In this document: piece after piece, positions 24,001 to 36,000 of the stretch
Numbering within the stretch: the first letter of the stretch is position 1
How the letters are laid out: each line of letters opens with the position of its first letter
Source of the DNA: Lingula anatina
Lineage: Eukaryota > Brachiopoda > Lingulata > Lingulida > Lingulidae
Direction of reading: 5' to 3'
NCBI RefSeq assembly: GCF_001039355.2
Contig: NW_019775548.1
Coordinates: 144,928-208,927 of the forward strand
DNA length: 64,000 nt
Notes under the pieces: generated by a model
Told to the model about the DNA's origin: nothing
The model's input: only the letters and a program-made list of their open reading frames with translations
Databases searched by the model: none
Position numbers and translations under genes: made by a program

Positions 24001-27000
24001 AAAACTTTTCCCTTATCAAACTGCCACAAATTACGTCTAATAAATCTACTTCAAAACTCTAATCGATACACATAATTTGCTCAGAATGACTCACTTCAAA
24101 TTCTGTTTTCATGTAACTCCTATTCTTATACTATGTGCAGTAGAATCATAGATACAGCATCTAGGAAAATCATTGCCATTAGCTCGTTAACTTACTGTTT
24201 CACCACTTAGTAATTCTCTCTTAATAAACTGCATTATATGAGTCTTGGTCTCATCTGTGCAATCAGCATATAAAAGCCTAATGGCTGTAGTAAAACTACA
24301 AGACTTCGTCCATCTGGATAGAGAAGAGTTCCAAATATGGGGTCAGTATAGATCTTTGTAAATCCAGTTACTATCTTCACTATGGCACTGACCACGAGGC
24401 TATTTACTATCCTACTGGTTTGTCAGTGTTACATGTATTGTATTGGTATTAGTTCCTGCCATGAGCACTGCATGAGCATACTAGTCAGGCCCGTTGCCAG
24501 CAATTTCAGAGGGGGGGGTTCGTTTTCTGAAAAAGTGGACCTTTTACCATAAAATCCTCAAACAAATAGATCTAATTTTACCCAGAGTGGACCTTTTCCC
24601 AGAAAAAAGGGCAGTTCTTTCGAACCCCCCGAACCCCCCCTGGCTACGGGCCTGCTAGTACTAGTTTTCATACTTGATTATCACAATGCAATTCACAGTC
24701 AGGTTGTGCAGTCAATATACATCATCCCAACAGACTTTGTATCTATACTTCTAAATTAAGAAATAAAAATAAAGAAATAATAAATATATAAATACTTTTT
24801 GCTTCTGTTGTCCAGTCTGTCTCAGAAGTTGTTATCATATGCACTGTTGAGAGCACCAACAAATCAAGCATATATAACTATTTTTAATCGGTCATTGGTT
24901 TTGGAACAAATCTGCCTAGATTTATCAGGGCCCAAATACTAAATCAGGAGAGGATCCAGTGGCAACACTGAGCCCAAGCACAATTAGATAAAAACTGCCA
25001 CGATTCTGTGAAAAAAGGTACCAGTATGTCTGCTATACTGTATCAAGTTATATGAACTGCAATGACCTGACTGTAACTGTGCCTTCAAAAGTATCACAAT
25101 TGGACCGGTTTTAAATTAAAATGGGTACTGATGTCTGATGACCTATGTCTGATAATCTGACTACAAATTTTTAATTAAAAACCTGTCCAGTTTTAAGTAC
25201 CCCAGTAAAATATCAGTCTATAGGTGGCTATATACATTCTTAACAATGGCTTTCTTCACATGTAACACAATTTACAAGTAGGAGTCTGACAGCCACATGC
25301 AATGGGTACACAGCCGTACCATGGAAGCTATCAGACTTGAAACCAGATATAACATACAAATTAACAATCACACTTGCTTTTAAAATAAATTTCATGTAGT
25401 TCTCACAAAGACTGAAAATTATCATTTTGTCAATAAGGCTTACTGTACGTGGAGATATTTGTAGGACAACCAGATTTTGAAAATTCATTTCTTGCTAAGA
25501 CTTCTTGCTATTTGCGATATACTCACTGTTTCACTGGGCTGGGACTCCTGCCTCTGGGCTCGCTGTACTGTGCCTGGAGACGGCGGAGGAGGTGGCTCCC
25601 TCTGGATGGTTCCGCTTTTGATATGCCAGTAGTAGGGCCCTTCTTTGTCTGTAATCCAATAGTGATAGCACTGGTGGTGAATATCAATGATGTAGACAAA
25701 ACTGCTCATTGGGTCAATATCGGTTATAGACTCGTATAACACATTCACGTTTTTGTACTGATGTTGACCAAAGAAGATTCACAATAACACATACAGAGTT
25801 TAATGAATAAAGTTAAAACAATATGTCAGCAAATACGCATTTAATATTTTATTCCTTGGCATAGTTTCTATAGTCATGATTTAATTATTATGTCCCTCTT
25901 GATATCATTCCTTGATGGTCTCCAAAACTTTATAATTATAAAGAATGTTACTTGATGGTGAATATTAATATCAATCTAAGGAATGTTGCCACTGATCAGC
26001 TTGGTTATCATACCATGTAATGCTTCTTGGTTCAATGTCATCAGAATAGATAAAAGTATATCACAAACTTATTTGGTGGCATATTCTGATGGGAATCATG
26101 CATCCTCAAACACATTGCCATGGATGGGAGAAACCATTTATTCAGTGAAAAGAAGGATCAACTACACAAACTGTTAGAGTTAACCTATGGAAGCCATAAT
26201 TGTCACTTTTCCTACTGGTGAAAGTATATGTATAAATCCTGCTTTAGGTCTTTTAAAAGTACCCCATTTGGATGTTATCGAAATAGCACTGAAGTAATGG
26301 TTCCATGATATTTCAATACCGTACAATTTCCTTTTTGCTTGGTTTCCAGAAAAAGGTCAGCTCATTTCCTTGATAACTGAAGTCAAATGAAAAGTTCAGA
26401 GGTATCAACCCAAAGATGCTCATGTCGCTGCACATCTTTCCCAGGAAAATTCACAGAACAAACTTGCCTGGATACCTAGTATGCAACAAGCACAGTGGCA
26501 GACAGCGCATTGCCCATTGGCTCCAATAGAATGTGCCAAGCAAACAGGAACTTCTCTCAAAACAATAATATGTCAATATTTGAACCTCAGCCTTGTATTC
26601 AATATCAGTCTTTATCTTCAAAGAAGAAGAGGATAATGAATTGGTCACCAAGTTGAAATCAATGTGGATCATGCAAGCTTCATCTCAAACATGGTAGCCA
26701 AACATCTTCACATTGATCCATATGCCTGATCTAGTTTCATTCTATCCCACATAAATAATAAAGAAAAATCAAGCATTTGAACTTCTTCAATGATCAAGTC
26801 CAAAAATGCCTGTTGTCAGGCATACCAACAGCCAAAGGAAAAACTGTTCAAAGATGTATCGGTTTTGATAATGGCTTTGGCTTTTTCATGGCAGTTCTGA
26901 TCTGACCACAGAACTGAAAACAAAGCAGTCAATGAAAAACCATCCTTACAGTATTATCAAAATGGCAAAATAGTCAAATAGTCTGACTGACATCTTATCT

Positions 27001-30000
27001 CATCTGGTCCAATATGTCCAATTTTCTACCAAAGATACACCATGCTCAGAACTGGAGCGAAGTGTTGCCTATAATAACAGACTCCTCTTAAGTGAATTCA
27101 CCGAGAGAGAAACCTTTCCCTAACATTAGCTAATGCAAGGCTGCTTCTTTCTCAATGGATTTGAATAATTCATAACTGTAACTGTCTATACACTTCACTG
27201 ATATCACAGTTAATAAGAAAAGTCAACACTGAACTGGTTCCTCAGAAATATGCTGCTTTCAAGGTTTGGTATTCAGAAACAAACCAGAATTCCGTGGCCA
27301 CTAGGTGCATTTCCATCATTTGGCCACTCTATATGGCAGTGGTCTCCCATCACACCACTTCAACCATCTCCTATACCTTCACTTCAGCTAATGGTAAAAT
27401 TATCAGATTTTCATCTTCAGTTGGTCGGTCTCGTCTTTGTGTTTGGACTTATCTGCGAGTAAACACAATTGGCTTGACGAAGCACAATGCAGCATGAAAT
27501 CACATTTGGATTCAAACCAAGTTCGTGGAAAGCCCACAGGTGGACTGCTAAGAGTGCCCTGGCAGCTAACTTCTGCCAGTTTCAGTGAAAATGCAGCAAA
27601 CGAATAAAGGTTATTATAGTAGTATCTAGTTCAGGCAATGCTTTCAAGTTCACTCCTGTCTGTAACTACAAAAGCCTTATCCTGAATATAAGTGCATATC
27701 AAATGATGTAATGGATGGGGGAAATTATATCTGCAATTACAATAATCAATACTGCAGACATGCAGTGACAGCCCACATAATACAATGTAGAGCATGGAAA
27801 AGAAATAAGATGCCATAATAGATCAAACACAGCTTAAAAATAATTAAATGAGAGACAGACAGCATGATTAAATGACAATTATGAGTCCCCCAATGGTAAA
27901 ATAAGATACGCATTATCCATATTAACACGTCCTTTGCAAGACTTAATGCACATGCACAAACATACGTTGCTATGACAACTACATCAAAGAACAGTCACCT
28001 GCCTAAAAATTCAAAGACCATTTCTTCATCTAGGTCAGAATGTGCCCATTCCTCCATCTGTCCAAGAGTGCTTGACATCTCGCCTAAATTGTGTCATTGG
28101 CAATGACACCCATTTTACAGTGTCAGTGATATGTCATGAAGGTGAAGTCACAAACACATACACTCATGCCCAAGAATCCACTTTCAGCAAAACAATGAAG
28201 TCAAAAAGTTTGCCATTCTGTTCAAATTGTCACTGTTTATCATGTGTGTAGCTGGTATAGCCATATGTAGACTCCTTTTTGTGGCATCACTATGAAAAGG
28301 GCATAGAATTCTCCGGAATCGCCTCACAGACCATACATAAAAATACTGGAGCCTGCAACTGCCATTGAGACACCCATACAGACTAGCTGTACAGCCTCAT
28401 TACTACCTGAGGGTGGTGCTTCATGATCTAGAGACAGACAATCAGCTCATCATTCTGTGGCTCTTACGATCAATCATCATTTTAACTTCCAAGGGAACTG
28501 CCATGGAATATGGCAAAAACTTCACAATGGAAAAGCACAATTCATTCCATCTCTTTTTATCACTAATATTCTCAGTTTGCGTTGAGCATTAGTGACATCA
28601 TACATGGCATGGAGAATATTGGGGGCAGGGGAGAATATAACTAATTTCTCAAACCAGAACACCTTTTTCCTTCTAATGCAAATGTTGTCCCTCTCATCGT
28701 CAGCCTAAAACGGCATTACCCAGGGAGCAAATTTCCTGCGGTTGCCATGGAGATGTCACAGCACTTCCCCATTATCTGCCACAGTTGTGTTTATCTTTAT
28801 ACAGACTCCTTTTTGTGGGGAGCAAATAGTAATAAAGCCGGCTTTTTTTGTTTGATGGTGATGCATGTTGAGTTACAAAACACAATCAAGAAATTGTGTT
28901 TGCTTTCATTTCTCTTTAATCAACTTTACTTGCAAGCAATTAAGTTTACGCATAAAACAGTTTCCAGAAGGGGCACAGTCCCATACAAATGACATTACAT
29001 CATGCTTTGCCATCAACCTAATACAATATTCTAAATGCATTTCCTTTCCTCGATAAAATCATTTCTAAACATCTCCAAAATCTGTCAGAAGTGCCAGAGC
29101 TTTCAATTCCAGTTAAACCACTCTGTTAATAACTCCACCATATTCTAAACACATTTCTTTTCTTCGATCTAACCATTTCTTAATATCCCCAAATTCTGTC
29201 AGAAAGGCCATGCAGAGCTTGCAATTCCTGTTAAACCACAGACAAAAAGAGAGCTGGTCACTTTGTTAATGACTCCAAGGATAGGGTTGGTTAAACAACA
29301 TTTGAGACGTTCAATGTTGTTGAATGGCAATTAAATGACATTTGTCCATCTCAGATGCCAGAACTATCCTCCAGCTAGAACAAACATGTCACATCAAAGC
29401 CACAGACAAATGATGAACAATACCAGAAAAAGACCAAACAATTCCAAACAATTAAATTGCTGCTTTCTAGATCTGTGCTCTTTGATCTCCTTGTCAGCCA
29501 TAGAAATGTGAACTAAGGTATACACTGGATCCTTTTTATGGTGGAAAATAATGGATTTTCCACATACATAATTTTGGAATCATACAAATTAAGCTACATT
29601 TAATTAAATATCTTCTGTATAGCATTTTTAGTGTTTTATGTTTTACAGTATAGAATAAAACTATTGGATTACCTGCTTTTAAGTTTGTTGCTACCAATCC
29701 ATGGAAATGTTGTAATTTTAAAAAATCATGATTTGAAAAAAAAAAAAAAAANACACGTCCTTTGCAAGACTTAATGCACATGCACAAACATACGTTGCTA
29801 TGACAACTACATCAAAGAACAGTCACCTGCCTAAAAATTCAAAGACCATTTCTTCATCTAGGTCAGAATGTGCCCATTCCTCCATCTGTCCAAGAGTGCT
29901 TGACATCTCGCCTAAATTGTGTCATTGGCAATGACACCCATTTTACAGTGTCAGTGATATGTCATGAAGGTGAAGTCACAAACACATACACTCATGCCCA

Positions 30001-33000
30001 AGAATCCACTTTCAGCAAAACAATGAAGTCAAAAAGTTTGCCATTCTGTTCAAATTGTCACTGTTTATCATGTGTGTGGCTGGTATAGCCATATGTAGAC
30101 TCCTTTTTGTGGCATCACTATGAAAAGGGCATAGAATTCTCCGGAATCGCCTCACAGACCATACATAAAAATACTGGAGCCTGCAACTGCCATTGAGACA
30201 CCCATACAGACTAGCTGTACAGCCTCATTACTACCTGAGGGTGGTGCTTCATGATCTAGAGACAGACAATCAGCTCATCATTCTGTGGCTCTTACGATCA
30301 ATCATCATTTTAACTTCCAAGGGAACTGCCATGGAATATGGCAAAAACTTCACAATGGAAAAGCACAATTCATTCCATCTCTTTTTATCACTAATATTCT
30401 CAGTTTGCGTTGAGCATTAGTGACATCATACATGGCATGGAGAATATTGGGGGCAGGGGAGAATATAACTAATTTCTCAAACCAGAACACCTTTTTCCTT
30501 CTAATGCAAATGTTGTCCCTCTCATCGTCAGCCTAAAACGGCATTACCCAGGGAGCAAATTTCCTGCGGTTGCCATGGAGATGTCACAGCACTTCCCCAT
30601 TATCTGCCACAGTTGTGTTTATCTTTATACAGACTCCTTTTTGTGGGGAGCAAATAGTAATAAAGCCGGCTTTTTTTGTTTGATGGTGATGCATGTTGAG
30701 TTACAAAACACAATCAAGAAATTGTGTTTGCTTTCATTTCTCTTTAATCAACTTTACTTGCAAGCAATTAAGTTTACGCATAAAACAGTTTCCAGAAGGG
30801 GCACAGTCCCATACAAATGACATTACATCATGCTTTGCCATCAACCTAATACAATATTCTAAATGCATTTCCTTTCCTCGATAAAATCATTTCTAAACAT
30901 CTCCAAAATCTGTCAGAAGTGCCAGAGCTTTCAATTCCAGTTAAACCACTCTGTTAATAACTCCACCATATTCTAAACACATTTCTTTTCTTCGATCTAA
31001 CCATTTCTTAATATCCCCAAATTCTGTCAGAAAGGCCATGCAGAGCTTGCAATTCCTGTTAAACCACAGACAAAAAGAGAGCTGGTCACTTTGTTAATGA
31101 CTCCAAGGATAGGGTTGGTTAAACAACATTTGAGACGTTCAATGTTGTTGAATGGCAATTAAATGACATTTGTCCATCTCAGATGCCAGAACTATCCTCC
31201 AGCTAGAACAAACATGTCACATCAAAGCCATAGACAAATGATGAACAATACCAGAAAAAGACCAAACAATTCCAAACAATTAAATTGCTGCTTTCTGGAT
31301 CTGTGCTCTTTGATCTCCTTGTCAGCCATAGAAATGTGAACTAAGGTATACACTGGATCCTTTTTATGGTGGAAAATAATGGATTTTCCACATACATAAT
31401 TTTGGAATCATACAAATTAAGCTACATTTAATTAAATATCTTCTGTATAGCATTTTTAGTGTTTTATGTTTTACAGTATAGAATAAAACTATTGGATTAC
31501 CTGCTTTTAAGTTTGTTGCTACCAATCCATGGAAATGTTGTAATTTTAAAAAATCATGATTTGAAAAAAAAAAAAAAAAGAATACAGTATCTTTTCAATT
31601 CACAATAATATTTTTCCACTGAAAAGAACAAATCATTACTTTTAATTTTATTACTTTTTAATTCAAAATAACTTTGGTTTAGGATATGTTCCAGTGTACT
31701 GGTGCAGAACATCAAGGAGAAATCAGCAAGTTAGAGTATACCAACTGCAGGGCTATCACAAATGGTGTCCCAAGAACAAAAGTTACATCTTAGACTCAGT
31801 CTGTGTTCAGCAATAGTGAAATCAACTATTGGTATGGAGAGTAGCGAAGAGTCTATGGGAACAGGGGAAAACAAATTACCAATTTTTCAAAGTAGAGCAC
31901 CTTTTATTTCTAATGCATATGTTGCCCTTCTCATATACAGCCTAAAATAGCATTGCCCAGGGACCAAATTTCCCATGGTTGCCATGGTGATCCTACAAAT
32001 TTGGTATCTCTTGGACACCCTTCTTATACAGTTAAATTAATTGAGTGTGCTTTTTACATCACATCATACCTAATGCATATAAAACATTAGGTGACAGTTT
32101 TAGAGGAAAAGAATGGCATTTCAAAAAACCTCCAATGTGTTAATTATTTAGCTTCACAAGGAATCTGCCAAAGTATTTCAGAATTTTGACTGTGACACAT
32201 TTACTGCACAACTAACACAATTCCCAAGCAGCAGTCATAGCATGCTGACCATTCAAACATGAACCAAATGTGTCCTAAAGGGAAATGGCATGAGAGCACC
32301 AATCTCTGCAGCATGCATCGAACCAATAGCAAACAATGAAAAAAAGGTAGCTCTAACGATTGAGATCATTCAACTGAACATTTATTGAACTTTCTATGGA
32401 TGTGTGGGAGTAATCTCTTGCTATATATCAGGAATCCAATAGTCTTCTTTGGGCAGAAAGTCAATGCTCTATATTTGTTCTGTGTTCAAAAAAGATAGTG
32501 ATGGGCTATATATTTTCACTTGATGTACTTGAAAGTATAGCTAAATCATTTTATCGGGTGGCATGGGGCATTCCTGTACAATATTTTCTCTTGAGTATAG
32601 AATGGATACCAGTTATCTCTTCAAATGAAATGGATAGATAAACAAGCATGCAGCCCATGATGGCATGTATTACATGTTCTCTAGATATGGGGTATGCACA
32701 TAAACACAGAATTCCATGATATTGTGGCAGAAAGAAACTATATTAAGGGTTTAGAGTCAGCATGATACCCTTCCTCTTACTCTTCTGATTCCAAACAGAA
32801 TGTAGTCTTATCAAAGGTTGCCAAAATAAGTTATATGTACACAGGAAGATATTGACTAGATTAGGGACAAGATCATCGGCTGTTGCCATGACAACCCAGC
32901 ACTTGAAGAAACATTCATTTCCAAGCCTTAACAGATAGTCCAAATACAGTTTTGTTGAATTGAAGGAAAAAGGTCTGGGGGCACTAATTGAATAGAAATC

Positions 33001-36000
33001 AATGAATACATCATTAAAATGTATAAAAGAGATCTGTATTGGTTAAATATCCATATCTGTTTTTATGAAACATGCTTATAGAGGAATAAATTGACCATTT
33101 AGACTGAGCATGAATATAAAAATGTAGTGGTTTTCATTTATTTATATGAGAGAGAGAGGGAGAGAAAAGGGAAGAGAGAAAGAGAAAAAGATATGAGCAC
33201 ACAATAATATGTGTCCATGTCTTGATCACCTTGGCAACTTAAAGCAATAATAACTCTTCGTTTCGGCCAAAAAATGAATTTTCCTGGAGTAAACAACAAT
33301 TTTCCCATACTTACCAATGGTTAATGAATCCATTTTTACATTCAAAGTCAGTCCCTGGTTTTTTTCTAAAAAGTTTGGTTAGTAAAAAGTAAAGAGTATA
33401 GACATCAATGGAGGTCACGTGGTCTAAAGACAAGTTCAAATATCAGAATAAAAGCTATAACTGCTGTTTTCTTGGTAAAACAGAATATATTATATTTCTA
33501 TGAGTTATTCACAAGGTTTTTATTGTGAAATAAAGGTCTCATACGAAGAGTTATTATCCCTTTAAGGGTGCAGTTGAATGGCAAATGTGATGAGCAGATA
33601 CTGGTATACATTTCTTTAGTATATAATAAGATCTGATAAAGTATGTCACTTTAACTATACAGTTACTTGAATCATTTGAAAATGAAACAAATAATGATAT
33701 TCCATTGACTATGTCCTGCTGCTTGAATTGGTTTTATCTATGCATCCACACACTTCAGAATCTGAAAATCCTGAAGTGGTTGGTAAATCTTTTCTGCAGC
33801 ACAAAAAAACACCATCAAACATACAGCATTTTTTTATATTACTTGCTGCACACTGCATGGAAAACAGATTTATTAGAGCTTCAAGTTTCCTAGGCTGATT
33901 AGAGGCAAATTCTAGTATAGGGCTTTTGTTACACTGAGTTCAACAGTCTGGATATTATCCGTGGGCGTTTACAGCAGGATGCTCACACAGACATTACAGA
34001 TTTGTTAGAGCTTCACCTGTCACTCTTACTGATTGTTTCCTTGATGACAAAAATTGGATTACAAAGTTCAAAAGCTACCGCTTGGCATTTCATGTGTCTG
34101 ATAACTTTTCTTTTTGTCTTTACAATTAGTTTCCTGTGACAAAGCTGGTCTGACTGCAGTTGATTATATCACAGAGATAAGAAACTGATGTTTTAGCGTT
34201 TTGAAATGGAAAGAGATCACAATTTTTGAACACTTGTGAAAAAATCGCTTTGTTACTACTTGACAAAGTACAAGGAAATGGCCATTTGGGACTCCTGAAG
34301 ACTTTTTAACACAAGGCTTAAGTTAATATCTAGATACTATAATTTTAGTGAATGAACAGGGAATAGAAAGTGATAACTGTCTGCTTTCCATCCTCCACAG
34401 ACAAAATATAATAATATTACTTGGAACAATCAAGAATTACAAAAGCAGATGGAGGTAGAAAATCACTGTAAGAGGGTTTTAAACATGAAACATCTACCAA
34501 CAGCATTTCACCACCACTTACTTCAAACAAGCATGGTGTTTGTCTTAATGGAGATCTTTTTTATGTGTTATATTGTCTCTAAAATGACATATCATGCAGG
34601 AGGTCTATTACAAGTCTAGACAAAATGCCATGGCACAAAAGCAGCAGATAATTTTTATTGGTGTCAACCCCCCCCCTCCCCCCAAATAAAAACACTAGTG
34701 TCATTTTTGGTCTGTGGTAGAACTTTTAGATGTGAATATAATTTCTACCAATATCAAATGTGAGATATATACCCTGTAAGAGGTATTCACAATAAGGACA
34801 TTGAAAATCAAGGGGGAAAAGCTCAAAATACCTTGCAAGTAAATTGAGAAAGTGTTTCGAAAGGCCATCTAGAGAACATTTGATTTTTTTCTCTGTCTTC
34901 ATTGCACAAAGGATTGTAAACATCTGTACTTACCTTCATGTTTCTCCCAGCCTGGAGGAAGAAGCACCTCTTCTGTCTGAAATGAAAAGAACAATTAGCT
35001 AAACTGCAAAATGGCCATTTAATTGATGTACAAGTTTAATTCACAGGGATTAAGAAAATTCTGAAGTGACCCAGCAGTACATTTAAGAATTCTTTATAAC
35101 ATGAATATGCTAAAAATCAGCTCAGCAGTTTTAATACACACACACACACAGGCACACACACACACACACATGCACACACACATACACACACACACACACA
35201 TGCACACACATGCACACACACACACCATCATCAAACTAGTAACCACCTGCATCATAGCTAAATTACATGACTTCATGATTGTGCTGTCATACTATAAATC
35301 TCATCTTTCAGGCAACAATCTTAGAAGACTATATAGCTAGTAACTTCATTACCATCAAAACTGAAAGTTTAAATAGCAAATTTCCATACATAATTGAATC
35401 ATAATCAACTCCTGTATAAATGGATCATTAAGAAATGTTGTCTTCAATTCCCATCAAGTCCAAACAGAACAGATTCCATTCAGCAATAACTTAATTTATT
35501 TTATAAATCTCTCCCTTACATCCTCCATACCCAGTTGTAAATTCTGATTTAATTATAAAGTGAAAACGGCAGTTTTCAAAAACCTAACTACAAAGTACTT
35601 TCATGTAGAAGTATCCCCATTTTTGAACTCAATGATTCACAGTTATAGTCAACCCTTTTTTCTGTAAAAATCATTGCCCAAAATTACCCCCAATTCCTAA
35701 ACCAACTGTGTAACCAATAAATATTCAGGAATCAGTAATGTAGTTACCCAGAAAAGACACTGTTCATGGACTTCACACTTTAAGCAGTGCCTGCAACATA
35801 AATAAAATAAAACAGTACCAGTACATTACCAATGAGTGCACCCATCTGCCATTAACTGCATAGAATTTCACCATTTTCAGCCATTTCAATACCCCAGTAC
35901 TAACATTCTGACCGTGACTACATCACTGTGACTGCATTGTTCTGTGCATTGGCATCGGTTACCAGAAGGTTCCGTAAGTTTCATATTCACATCTCATTAA

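Larger units (their letters stand above)
25649..34933 (-). other. Large FE65 intron (9.3 kb)
   Basis: Splits the WW domain. Holds the 1.83-kb duplicated block (27925-31579), a TTAA-flanked MITE and purine-rich repeats near 33146-33190. Open frames here are short and unrecognisable; 25980-27600 looks somewhat less AT-rich but every frame is broken. Confidence 0.7.

Noticed and set aside
25980-27600. Somewhat less AT-rich stretch with protein-like fragments on the minus strand
   Set aside because: All frames carry many stops and no domain could be named; a decayed pseudogene or repeat is possible but unsupported.
35094-35340. His/Thr and Cys/Val-rich frames
   Set aside because: Translation of the CA microsatellite in both directions.
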